Shown: positions 26,529 through 36,364 of the stretch, in pieces | How the letters are laid out: every line of letters begins with the position of its first letter | How positions within the stretch are numbered: position 1 is the first letter of the stretch | From: Smittia aterrima | Lineage: Eukaryota > Arthropoda > Insecta > Diptera > Chironomidae | Length of the DNA: 64,000 bases | Direction of reading: 5' to 3' | NCBI GenBank assembly: GCA_033063855.1 | Contig: CP093829.1 | Coordinates: forward strand, 4,288,243 to 4,352,242 | Position numbers and translations under genes: made by a program | The notes under the pieces: generated by a model | The model's input: only the letters and a program-made list of their open reading frames with translations | What the model was told of the DNA's origin: nothing | Databases searched by the model: none

Positions 26529-26644
26529 GAGAATGATGATCGTTTTGAATCGCTTATCACGACAACGCTGAACGAAGCTTCCTTCGAAGGAAATCGTCTT
26601 AAATGAGTTATTTGTTTAGATGTCTCTATCGCCTTGTTATCGCT

Positions 26645-27880
26645 TTATGTATCGCTTTTCCACAATTTGATGGTTTTGTCGTTTTCAAGAGCAGCAGAAG
26701 CGATTATGTTCTCAGTCGGGTGACATGCAGTACAAAGCACTGTGTCAGTGTGTCCTTGAAGACGTTGAACAATTTCCTTGCTCTGCAAATTCCAAATGTA
26801 AACTTGGTGGTCTTCACTTCCCGACACGATCCACTAAAAAAAAGATTTGAAGGTTTAAAAGAAAAGTTCGTGAGTCAAAAATCCTTCGATTACCTTTCCG
26901 CCAGTAACTGAGAAGTTTGCAAAAATGCAATATCGTTCATTTTTATGTCCTGTGTATGTCTTCAGACATTTTCCTTTTGAGTAATCCCAAAGCTTGAGGG
27001 TGTTATCGAGTGTTGCGGCGAGAATGTATTTTCCATTAGGTGAGAACTTCACAAATGAAACTGGAGGGTTGTCATCATCAATCAAAGTTTTCAAGCATTG
27101 ACCGCTCGCAGTATCCCAAATTCTGCAGAGACCATCATAACTCGATGATACGATGAGAGAGCCGTCGCGATTAAAGTGAACAGCAGAGACTGGATCTGAG
27201 TGAGCTGGTAGAGTTTTCAAACATTTTCCAGTTCTCACGTCCCAAATTCTTACAGACTCATCAAACGATCCTGATACGATCAGATTACTCTGCGGATTGA
27301 AGTTGCAACAGAAGACATAATTACTGTGACCCTTCAGCGTCTTCAAGCTTTTGCCGCTGCTCAGTTCCCAGATCTTCAATGTTTTGTCATCACTGGCAGT
27401 CACTAACAAACGGCTATCACTACTCCACGCGACGTCGCTTATTCCCAACTTGTGACCGGCGATAGTTTTCTCGAATTTACCATCATAAGCTCCCCAAATC
27501 TTGATGAGCTTGTCAGCGGCTAAAAGGAAAAGAATTTAAAGTTAGGTTAGTTACGCGGTCTACGAGGGAAATAATGAAAATGAACTTACAGGAACTTGCT
27601 AGCCATTCACCATTGGGACTAAACTTCACTGCTGACACTGCTTTCATGTGACCAGCTAAAGTAAACTTCAAAGTGTAGTTTGGTTTCTAAGATAAAAAAA
27701 ATATAAACAAATGATTCAATGTAATCGCTGAATGAGAAAAATTCTTACCAGTGACGCTGACTGACGATTTGATGATTGCTGCTGGGAATTTTGAGCTGGA
27801 GGTGGAATATTTTGAAGAGGAGGACCGCCATGCATCGGATGAACAGGCTGCATTTGACCAGGGTGACCGGGCATCATCAT
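26645..27880 (-). CDS. wds: WDR5 orthologue, histone methyltransferase complex WD40 scaffold
   Basis: Exons 27749-27880, 27590-27686, 26894-27519 and 26645-26833 give 347 residues. After a Q/P-rich N-terminal tail (MMMPGHPGQMQPVHP...), seven WD40 repeats follow: KWS/DDKTLKIWE, GSFDESVRIWD, DGLCRIWD, ATLDNTLKLWD, SEDHQVYIWN and the end ENDKTIKLWKSDT. The segments LIDDDNPPVSFVKFSPNGK and ACHPTENIIASAALENDKT are near-identical to WDR5. WDR5/Wds holds together SET1/MLL-type H3K4 methyltransferase complexes in the nucleus. All junctions are GT-AG with matching phases. It is divergent to CSN1, with start codons 320 bp apart. Confidence 0.97.
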
Positions 27881-28200
27881 CTTGACTTAATTTTTCTTTT
27901 TCAATTCACTCAATTAAGTAGAAGTTGTAAACATTGCTTTTCTCGCGGAAATTAATAAAACTTTGGATAATTTTCACTTGAGACTCTTGCGCGATTCTCT
28001 TATCTCTGTGTTAATACTGTTTCTATTTGATTCTGATGTATTTGAACTAGTTTTAATTAAGAATTAAGTTTTTAGCTTCGGATTTGAAATAAATTTGGGG
28101 ACTTCCACTTAGTGTCGTTCCCTCGAATATTTTAGGGGCTGAAACTATTCGTTTTCTTCGGAAATTTTCGATTCACGATTAATTATTAATTTCGTCAAAA
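27881..28200. promoter_or_regulatory. bidirectional promoter region of wds and CSN1
   Basis: Only 320 bp separate the two start codons, so both housekeeping promoters and 5' leaders must lie here. No TATA box is placed suitably for either gene, consistent with TATA-less housekeeping promoters. Confidence 0.6.
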
Positions 28201-29893
28201 ATGCCGCTCAATCCAGCTTTGCAGGTATTTAAAGAAGTTGACAAGGACGAGCCACATAAGATTCTTTCAAGGAATAATCAAGTTCAATTGTATTTGCTTT
28301 GTTTCGCAACGCAAAATGTTATTTTCTTCATGCGTTTCGGAATATTTTTCATTTCGTTTATTTGATCATAAAACTTTTGTGCAATGTCATTTCAGAATGC
28401 AATCGAGCCGATGCAGGTTGACGCACAACCAGAAGACAACGAAAACAACGAGGAAGAAGTTTTCGTTGTTGAAGAACCGACACTGGATCTCGAGAGTTAC
28501 GCAAATTCATATTCGGGACTAGCAAAGCTTCACCGGCTCATCTTTATCGCGGATCATTGTCCTTCACTTCGACTAGAAGCCATCAAAATGGCTATAAGCT
28601 ATGTTATGGCCACCACTTACAATGTCACGATGTACCAGTTGCTTCACAAGAAACTTGCCGACATGAATCAAGCAGGAGCTCAGCAGCCGCTGCCCGATGT
28701 TGCTTCGCAGTCGTCAAACACTCAAGACATCCCTCCCTACGATTCAATGTGGGTGGAACAGAAAACCAAAAAGTCTGCACTCAAACTGGAAAAGCTCGAC
28801 AATGATCTGAAGAACTCAAAATCGAATTCAATTAAGGAGAGCATTCGAAGAGGACACGATGACTTAGGTGATCACTATTTGAGCAGCGGAGAGTTGTCAA
28901 ATGCTTTGAAATGTTATTCGAGAGCTCGTGACTATTGCACGAGTGGGAGACACGTCGTGAATATGTGTTTGAACGTAATTAAAGTGTCAATCTACCTTCA
29001 AAACTGGTCGCACGTTCTTAGTTACGTCTCAAAGGCTGAATGTACTCCTGAGTTCTCGGAGGCACAGAACCGTGATGCCAATCAAGCAACACTTACACGT
29101 CTTAAATGCGCAGCAGGACTTGCAGAGCTTGCTACGAAAAAATACAAATCTGCAGCAAAGCACTTTTTATGCGCAAACTTTGACCACTGTGAGTTTCCTG
29201 AGATGATTTCATGCAACAACATCGCTGTCTATGGAGGACTCTGTGCTCTAGCTACATTCGATAGACAAGAGTTACAAAAGAATGTCATTTCGAGTGCTTC
29301 ATTCAAGTTGTTCCTTGAGTTAGAACCACAAGTACGTGACATCGTCTTCAAGTTCTACGAATCCAAATATGCTCAATGCTTGAAGTTGTTGAGTGAAATG
29401 CGTGACAATCTGCTTCTCGACATTTACATAGCACCACACGTGAACAAGCTCTACACAGAAATCAGAAATCGAGCTCTCATTCAATACTTTAGTCCATATT
29501 TATCAGCAGACATGAGAAAAATGTCCGAAGCTTTCAACTGCACTGTTCCAGCTTTGGAGAATGAAATCATGCAATTGATACTCGATGGACAGATTCAAGC
29601 ACGTATCGATTCACATAACAAAATTCTATTTGCAAAAGACGCAGATCAACGAAGCTCAACCTTCGAGAAAGCAATCATTGTTGGTAAAGAATTTCAACGA
29701 CGAACGCGAATGCTTATTCTACGTACAGCGATGCTTAAAACGCAAATTCACGTAAAGGTTTGTAATGATCGTAAAAACCAAAGTTCAATGATCACGAATT
29801 TTATTTCATTTTCAGGTTCAATCTCGTGAAGATGTTGCATCGTCTCATCAACTTCAACGCAACATGCCGGAGCCGCTTCATCCTCGAAATTAG
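28201..29893 (+). CDS. CSN1b: COP9 signalosome complex subunit 1
   Basis: Exons 28201-28224 (MPLNPALQ), 28396-29757 and 29816-29893 give 487 residues, all junctions in phase 0. Landmarks are DLESYANSYSGLAKLHRLIFIA, RRGHDDLGDHYLSSGEL (TPR-like helical repeats) and a C-terminal PCI domain with RALIQYFSPYLSADM and LENEIMQLILDGQIQARID. It ends QRNMPEPLHPRN. CSN1 is a core subunit of the COP9 signalosome, which removes Nedd8 from cullin-RING ubiquitin ligases. The first coding exon is eight codons. The start is set by the in-phase short exon rather than by the ATG at 28384, which lies in the intron. It converges on Prp19. Confidence 0.96.
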
Positions 29894-30199
29894 CAATCAC
29901 AACAATCGATTTACTCTCGCGTCATCCAACATTTGTTTTGATCAAATCTTATCCTCTTCATCATTATAACTGGAAAGTCTCAAGGCTCAGAAGCCATTTT
30001 CTGTTAATAAATTTATTTTACCAACTTCAGAGGAGAGCAATTGCGTAATAAAAAGAATCATTGAAGATACAAATTATCTCTTGCTTGCAGACGGCTTTTA
30101 TTTCCAATTCTTTACAATGAAAATCAGACAAGATTAAAGAGAAATGCTTTTGAGAAGATTCTTAAAAACTAAGCAAAGTTAATTGTAGAAGTCTTCAGC
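29894..30199. other. convergent 3' flanks of CSN1 and Prp19
   Basis: 306 bp between two stop codons. An AATAAA at 30006-30011 (plus strand) fits as the CSN1 poly(A) signal. No gene is seen. Confidence 0.65.
30006..30011 (+). terminator. poly(A) signal of CSN1
   Basis: AATAAA lies 113 bp after the CSN1 stop codon. It is the only clear signal on this strand before Prp19. Confidence 0.6.
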
Positions 30200-32008
30200 T
30201 CATTCGATGCCATAGAGCTTCAAAGTTCTGTCCATGCTTGTTGATGCCAACCACTGAGCATGACGTCCGAATTTAACTCCAGTTGCTGTTGCTGTGTGAT
30301 CATTGAAGACTTTCAATTCTGTCCACTGTTTGCACAAGTAAACTCTGGAAAGATAAAAGGAAGTTAAGTTTTGATTGCGAGTGAATAAATCAAAGTTTTA
30401 CCTTATATCAGTTCCAGCAACGGCTAGATACGTTCCACTTTGATCGAAGCATAAATCTTTAACTTCATATCCGTCTTCAAGTTGAATTGTCTTGAAATTC
30501 TTCAGCTTTCTCAAATCCCAAAGCTTCACACATGAGTCTGCAGCTGCTGTAGCCAAGTAGTAGCCGTTCTCAGAGAATGAAATCGCACTGATTTCGCCAA
30601 TGTGTCCTGGGAAGTTAGCGACGTTGCTTTGCTCCTTCAAGTCCCAGATAAGAACTTGAGCATCTTCAGTACCGGTTCCGAAGATCAGTCCATCAGGATG
30701 GAATTGAGCAGCAGTTAAACCGCGTTCAGACGAATCAAGATTCTTTGTTAACAAGCGACCAGTTCGAATGTCAGAGAAAGCCCAATATTTGTCTTGTGAG
30801 GTTGATAGAATGTAATCGCCTGTGGGATGAAGTGAAAGACCAGTGACAGGTCCATCATGACAACGAAGAAGCAAAGTTGTTTGAGATCTAAAATGAAACA
30901 TTATTTAGAAAACTTTTTCAAGTCGAATATTGAAAAGACTTACGTTGGAACATTCCATATGCGAATGGTAGAATCTGGTGAGCCAGTAATGACTGTGTTC
31001 TCGTCAGGATGGTAAATAACCTTTGTTACTTTCTTTGTGTGACCTTTGAGAACGGCGACGACTTGTTCCGTGTCTTTGTTGAAAATTGTTGCGTTCTTAT
31101 CATTTCCACCGGTTAAAATCTTGCTATTGTCACTGCTATTGATATCAAGTGCCAAAATACCTGGAACACTAGCAGAGTGAAGACCGGGATGAGACGAGAG
31201 AGTAAGGAAACTACGAATACGTTCAGCGGTGACCAAATCTTCAGGAACAGTTTTTCCTTTCTTCTTTCGCTCTTGTGTAAGAACAGTTGCTTTGTCTTGA
31301 AGCTTTTGAATAATTTCTTGACTCATTCCGGCTTGTTCAACTGGCTGTGCAGCAAGTCCTGGTGCCTCAGGTGCAACTGAAGGTTGTTGTACAATTGTTT
31401 GCATCGAACTGATTCCTGCTTGCGGTTTCAATGTTGCCAAAGCTTCACGAGCAGCTGTAACTTCCTTATTCAAACGAGCAATGACACGACAAGCGGCGTC
31501 ATGTTGATAAAGAGCGTGAGACAATTCTTGTCTTGCTGTTTGCAATTGCTGTCGTTGAGTGAATGCGTGAAGCATCAAACTGTCCCATTCATCTTGCATC
31601 ATTTTCAAAATTGCGGGAATACTTGTAGCACTAGGAGGTTTTGGTTTTAAAACTGGTGGAGCTAAAATGATTGAAGAGAAGAGTTTAGCTTTGATTTGAA
31701 GTCGAGTAATTCTAGTTTACAAACTTTTAATTTCGATAAGTTCCTCGACCGTCATGTCTTTTCCCGATATCGGATCGACTCCATTCTCTTGCAGATATTT
31801 CTCAATCAGTCTCCGCTCGAAGATTGCCCCTGAACTTGGTGAGATGACTGGAGCATCAGGAATTTCGTTGGAAACTAGAAAAAGTAGTTAATAAACAAAT
31901 GATTAACCTTAAACCAAATAAAATTCGCCGCAATAACTGAAATCGAGACGCATTTGGCTCTCTGTTGATTGCACGAGACAGGAACTTACTTGAACAGATA
32001 AGAGACAT
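30200..32008 (-). CDS. Prp19: pre-mRNA-processing factor 19, U-box ubiquitin ligase of the spliceosome
   Basis: Five exons, 31990-32008, 31725-31874, 30944-31661, 30402-30887 and 30200-30344, give 505 residues (human PRPF19 has 504). The N-terminal U-box reads MSLICSISNEIPDAP and FERRLIEKYL. Next come the PKPPSATSIPAILKMMQDEW linker and a coiled-coil tetramerisation region (RQELSHALYQHDAACRVIARL). A C-terminal WD40 propeller includes PGILALDINSSDNSKILTG, KGHTKKVTKVIYHP, FHPDGLIFGTGT and ENGYYLATAA. The protein is the core of the NTC/Prp19 complex that activates the spliceosome and also acts in DNA repair. The start exon is six codons plus one base. Phases and GT-AG sites fit throughout. Confidence 0.97.
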
Positions 32009-32101
32009 CCTTTCAGTATTTGTATTTCAGTATATCGTCTAAATTTTAATATTTTCTCTAATCGTTTGCGGTTTTAATCTCAAACTGGCCAACGCTATGT
32101 T

Positions 32102-32149
32102 TCACCAGATGTCGCTTTTATAGTGAAATTAAAAAGAGACATCTGGTGA
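32102..32149. repeat. 18-bp inverted repeat upstream of Prp19
   Basis: The arms 32102-32119 and 32132-32149 carry TCACCAGATGTC and its reverse complement, with one mismatch across 18 bp and a 12-bp loop. It lies 94 bp upstream of the Prp19 start codon, so it may be part of that promoter. The arm core CACCAGATGTCGCT resembles the insect CTCF-type core (AGATGGCGC) with one difference; that link is only suggestive. Confidence 0.6.
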
Positions 32150-32308
32150 GCTAATACAAATTAAAAACAATACAATTGTTTCACTGGCAATTTCAAATAT
32201 TTGCTGTTGAGAATTTTCTCGCTCGTTTCAAATACTGTTGGGCCAGAAACGAAAATGAAAAGCTTAACGGAAACTTAAAATTTTTTGTAGCAATTTCAAA
32301 ATTATTGA

Positions 32309-32679
32309 TTATCGAGCATCCAAATAAAGGACAAGTCGATTATTTCGCTTGATGACTTCATAGCGATCATTCCAATTGAGGTCAACGAGACCCCGAAGCA
32401 AGTCAATACGAAGATCGTGAGCTGGTTTTACATAAAGAGCGCGATAACAAATCGACAACAAATCGACAACAAATCGTCTCGTATCCCACAGCTGTCCCGA
32501 TCAAATCTTCGGGCAGAAGAATGTTCAACGTTGGGAGCGTGCAGTTCAAGACGACGAAGGCTCTCTTGAGTCATTGAAACAAGCCTAGAAGCGTAGACAG
32601 TGAAAAAAGCCGGCAACATTGAATATAAAAAAATTACAGAAGAGAGTTCCCAAGAAGAAGTTCCCGGTTCAGTCAACAA
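32309..32679 (-). pseudogene. open reading frame interrupted by an 11-bp tandem duplication; unknown
   Basis: On the minus strand an 83-codon frame (beginning at a TTG; contains RLVSMTQESLRRLELHAP) runs into a tandem 11-bp duplication at 32446-32467, after which a different frame continues as AHDLRIDLLRGLVDLNWNDR and ends YLDAR at TAA 32309-32311. Without one copy the two frames would be one. The plus strand is also open for about 95 codons over the same DNA, so the coding strand is not certain. I recognise no family. It lies next to transposase debris and may be part of the same repeat. Confidence 0.3.
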
Positions 32680-32787
32680 AAATCACCAAGTTTTTCAAAA
32701 AGCTGTAAAAAATCATTCAATAAATTCAAGAATGACAAGCAAAGACTAAGTGATAAAAAGCTGGTTCATAAACATCGATGAGCATAT

Positions 32788-33216
32788 TTTCCGTTTGATG
32801 CCGGAAAAACTGTTGCGTCAAATGGAGACTTTAAAGGCTAACAGGTTACTTCAAAAACGAGATACGAAGATGATTCAAATATCCAAACGGTAACTGGTAG
32901 CCCTAATACAGGAACCTACATGAAGTTTCTCCGCAAGGTGCTGATTGAAAAAAAGATTGAGTCGAACAAGCAAAACGAAAAGTGGCTTTTAATCGAGGAT
33001 AGCGCATCGTACCATTTGCTCGCAAATCGAGACCAAACTTTGCTTTTAACAATGAGAGCTGTCTTCTACGAGCAAGAAAAGATAGCTTAGCTAAAAGAAT
33101 TAAATGATAACAACGTATTTGTCCTAACTCTTCCTTCGCGTGGGCATGAGCTGATACAACAGCTAGATCAATCTGTTTTTCGTCTGATGTCATCCAAAGT
33201 TCACATGATTTCCTAA
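32788..33216 (+). pseudogene. degenerate DDE transposase fragment (pogo/Tigger-like)
   Basis: One plus-strand frame reads through this segment but has at least two in-frame stops, including TAG at 33088-33090. Recognisable pieces are WLLIEDSASYHLL, which resembles the DDE block with an Asp before a conserved His, and LTLPSRGHELIQQLDQSVF, which resembles the pogo/Tigger/jerky signature around a Q-x-L-D-x-x-V-F core. The N-terminal DNA-binding part is missing or unreadable. Terminal inverted repeats were not found. Probably an old DNA-transposon relic; assignment to pogo rather than another DDE family is inference. Confidence 0.45.
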
Positions 33217-34570
33217 ATTTGCAGTATGCCTTTGCAGGCGGTTAATCAAATGATGTTGAGAAGCAGACAAACAGTTTGAAGAAAGAACATCGAAACAAGT
33301 ATTATTTTAAAAATTCCGTCTAAAACTTACAATATATAAACTTTCCTGGAAACATCAACACAAACTTGTAAAAAGATCGCAGATCTTAATCCAGACAAAA
33401 TCGAATGAAATAAAAACACAAATTCAAAATTTCGTCTGTCGAATGCAATGAGTTTATTAAGAATAAACTACCAGATCTCATTGCAAAATTCACAAAAGAA
33501 AACATAATAGAATGCTTCGATCTAGCCAGCTGGGGTCCTTCACTAGAAAATGCTGTTGCTTTCATGAATGATTCAGTAAGTTCTCAATCCGCTAATTATT
33601 CTGTTAATTTATTAATTTAAACGCCTTGATCATGTCGTTTAAATTCCTGGGGAATAAAGAAAGAAGCAGAAATGCAAAGCGAGATAAGAAATGTGGACGT
33701 TCTTCTGAAGACAATGTCCATCAATTTCACTTGCTTTTCTTTTCCAAAATTTAATTTTTATGCAAGACTGACATTTTTGGTTTGTTTACAATTTATAATG
33801 TTAAAATTCCCTGTTGGTCTAACAAGAAAAAACTGAGAATCAATTAAGAATCAATTAAGAGCAACAGTTACGTCGAAAAAAAAAATATATTATTTGGATC
33901 TTTTGGTGCTTCTTCAATGTTTGAACATGGAAATATTTTTAATTTCTTCGTAACAATATGGACAAATTGCTGCATATTTGATGGAGATTTTCTTGATCGA
34001 CTTGCATAAGTAAATATAAAAACTTTGAAATAAAAAGGTAAAGCTAGTTTTAAGTTTAATAACATAAATTTTAAATTATAATATAATAAAGTAAAAAAAA
34101 GCTTTATATAAATTATGTATAGTATAATAAATTGTGTTTTTGTTACTTGTTTGAGACATCTACAAACGACTAAAAGTTAGTTTCCTTTTCTATAAAGGAA
34201 ATATCACAATCAAATCTACAAAAGCTGTTTACACATAAGACCTAGCTTCTTTCTTGTAGATAGCTGGTATTATTTTAAATAAAATTCGCTCCAAATTGCA
34301 AAGTTGAATTAGTGAATCGTGAGGGTTTGCCGCCAAATTTCGTGATCACAATATTTATTTGCTTGATGCGTATAATATTTGTTTCCTGGCTTAATTGCGC
34401 TTCTTCTGTGCTTTAAGCCGTTGAATATTCCAAGATTAATGTCAAATAGGACTTTAATAGGTCTAACTTTCCGTAGGATTTAAAAGCTTATTAAAAGGAT
34501 TTACACAATTTATTGACAGTCAGATGTGTTAAGTAAATGTGGTAAACCCTTCGTGGGTTTCCAGTTAAAT
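33217..34570. other. AT-rich repeat-derived debris
   Basis: No supported gene. The stretch lies between the transposase relic and the truncated Copia fragment and is very AT-rich from about 33870 to 34300. A 65-codon minus-strand frame at 33868-34065 has no recognisable domain. A Copia 3' LTR would be expected somewhere here, but I find no copy of the 36177-36364 LTR sequence. Confidence 0.5.
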
Positions 34571-34836
34571 TAATATTTAAATAAAGCTTTGCTTATCAAT
34601 TTACGATCGTTTGGTGCTTGGTTATTTAAACCTTCCGGGATTTTCATATAAATTTCTTCGTCGATTTCTCCATTAAGAAAAGCGGTCTTGACATCGAGTT
34701 GATTCACTATCCAATTATGTTTTCCGGCCATGGACAAGAGCAAACGAATTGTTGATGATCGAGCTACTGGAGCGAATATCTCGTCATAATCTATGCCTTG
34801 AATTTGTTTGAAACCTTGAGCGACTAGTCGGGCCTT
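34571..34836 (-). pseudogene. Copia reverse transcriptase fragment, downstream half
   Basis: The minus-strand frame reads KARLVAQGFKQIQGIDYDEI, then FAPVARSSTIRLLLSMAG, then QLDVKTAFLNGEIDEEIYM and PEGLNN. These are hallmark blocks of the Ty1/Copia RVT_2 domain; the Asp in QLDVKTAF is the first catalytic residue. It stops at TAA 34571-34573 after losing the family sequence, before the YVDD motif. It is the continuation of the fragment at 35918-36162, from which it is separated by about 1.1 kb of inserted DNA. Confidence 0.9.
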
Positions 34837-35917
34837 AGTCGAACTATAGTACTTTAGTAGTATAGTAACTAATAGTTTAAGTTACCTTCAACATATGAGT
34901 TATTAGAATTCACAACTGTTGTATTGAAGGAATGTTGGATCGAATTTTTCACATTTATCGATGAATTGGAGTTTCGGATTGGCGTTGCTGTAGATGTAGA
35001 TAATTAGTAATAGCAAACAATATTTAAAAAAAATTTTACTTACAAGTAATAATAGATGAGTTATTTTGTTGAAAATTGAATGAGTTGCTGATTTCGTCCG
35101 AGTCGATTCGTTGATTGCGTCGAGAAGGTCTGATCTCGGATAGTTCATCATCAATATATGAAACTGAGAAGAATTATAGTATTATAGTATTATAGTATTA
35201 TATAATTATAGTATTAATAATAATCACTTACTATTTGATGTTGACGTAGATTGATGATGTTGACGACTTGTGTGTCCTTGCATGTTGTTATGAAGATGTT
35301 CAACTAAAAAAAAATAATATTGATAAGTTATAGTACTATAGTCTATATAGTACAACTGTATAGTATGTCTTACCTCCATGTTTGTATGCCGGATTTCCAA
35401 TTCCAAATCGCTTCACAGAGATTTGATAAAATTTCTTAATGTAATTTTCTTTATCCTCGACTTGATAAAACATTCCTGGATATTTGATTTCAGTATTGTT
35501 TTTGTAAACGTATCTCTAAAAAATAGTTATATAACGTTATTTAGTACAATAGTACAATAGTACAATAGTACAATAGTATATATAGTACATTCTCATAGTA
35601 CTTACTTTATTCTCTTCCTTGATTTGCTGTCCATGTTTTATGTCGAAAGGCGTTTGAAATTTTATGAATCTCACTTCGTATTCTTTAGTGTCGCCATTTA
35701 GGAAGTACAAATTTAAATCGTCAATCTTCTGAGAATAGCGTTTGAAGGCAATATGTGTATGATCGTAAGCGTTGATTATATTTTCCTTATAATACTTGAT
35801 GATGTCTGAAAAGGAAAAGAATTATGCATATTATTATAATAATAAAACTATAGTATTATAGTATTATAGTATTGTCCATAACAAGTAATATAACGCTGAC
35901 AAGTTTTTGGAAAGCAT
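34837..35917. other. 1.1-kb insert splitting the Copia reverse transcriptase
   Basis: The flanking protein frame jumps from WVFKCKVENGEI to KARLVAQGF, adjacent in intact Copia RT, so this segment is foreign. It is AT-rich, carries repeated TATAGTATTATAGTA-type runs near both edges and inside, and has five minus-strand exon-like open segments (separate entry). Exact ends and any target-site duplication are unclear because the edges are degraded. Confidence 0.75.
34886..35805 (-). CDS. cryptic five-exon coding unit inside the Copia insert, unknown protein
   Basis: Five minus-strand open segments have canonical acceptors/donors and agreeing phases: 35606-35805, 35374-35515, 35232-35303, 35044-35163 and 34886-34987 (636 nt, about 212 residues). 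Introns are 90, 70, 68 and 56 bp, each GT-AG. The protein starts IIKYYKENIINAYDHTHIAF..., is hydrophilic and K/N/Y-rich, then becomes S/T/N/Q-rich (HHQSTSTSN, NSNSSINVKNS). No start codon in phase is seen upstream, and beyond 34886 the reading would enter Copia sequence and stop. I recognise no domain. It may be a captured host-gene fragment, part of an unknown intron-bearing element, or a decayed gene. Confidence 0.55.
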
Positions 35918-36162
35918 AATCTCGCCATTCTCGACCTTACATTTAAACACCCAACGGCAGCCGACTGGAGTTTTGTCATCAGGGAGATCAGAGATTTCAA
36001 AAGTGCCGTTCTCGGCATGGGCCAGCAGCTCTGCTTCGATAGCAACCATCCACTGAGCAGCATTCTTCGAAGTGATGGCTTGCTTGTATGTTTTAGGCTC
36101 TTCAATTTCTTCAGCTAATAATCTCGTCGGAACAACAACTGAGCCCGATGCCCGATGCCTCT
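35918..36162 (-). pseudogene. Copia reverse transcriptase fragment, upstream half
   Basis: The minus-strand frame reads EEIEEPKTYKQAI, NAAQWMVAIEAELLAHAENG, TFEISDLPDDKTPVGCRWVF and KCKVENGEI, the N-terminal part of the RVT_2 domain. It begins only a few bases inside the primer-binding site, so gag, protease and integrase have been deleted. The frame is then broken by the insert at about 35917. Confidence 0.9.
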
Positions 36163-36176
36163 CTGGGCCCATAACC
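36163..36176 (-). other. Copia primer-binding site
   Basis: On the minus strand GGTTATGGGCCCAG follows directly after the LTR end (ATCA). It is complementary to the anticodon stem-loop of initiator tRNA-Met, the half-tRNA primer typical of Copia-lineage elements (established knowledge). Confidence 0.8.
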
Positions 36177-36364
36177 TGATGAAATAATAGATCGTATACT
36201 GTTGTGCGTAAGCAGAAGTAAGAGAGTTTTTATTTCGTGTCGATTGTATTTATACATGTTGATAGTAAGGGGACATACAATCTTTGGTGGGATCACTCCG
36301 GGAAGATCCGGAATGAATGGTGTTCATTTCTACCGTTGCGCTTATGCTAATATGAAACGCAACA
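36177..36364 (-). mobile_element. 5' LTR of a truncated Copia retrotransposon
   Basis: On the minus strand the 188-bp segment begins TGTTGCGTTT and ends TTTCATCA, i.e. TG...CA, immediately before the primer-binding site. It contains TATAAATA (forward 36247-36254 region) and an AATAAAA run, the promoter and processing signals expected of an LTR. The start is inferred from the TGTT and is not confirmed by a second LTR, which is missing. Confidence 0.7.

Noticed and set aside
28238..28395. Alternative starts for CSN1 at 28238 or 28384
   Set aside because: Both lie in the intron between the eight-codon first exon and the large second exon.
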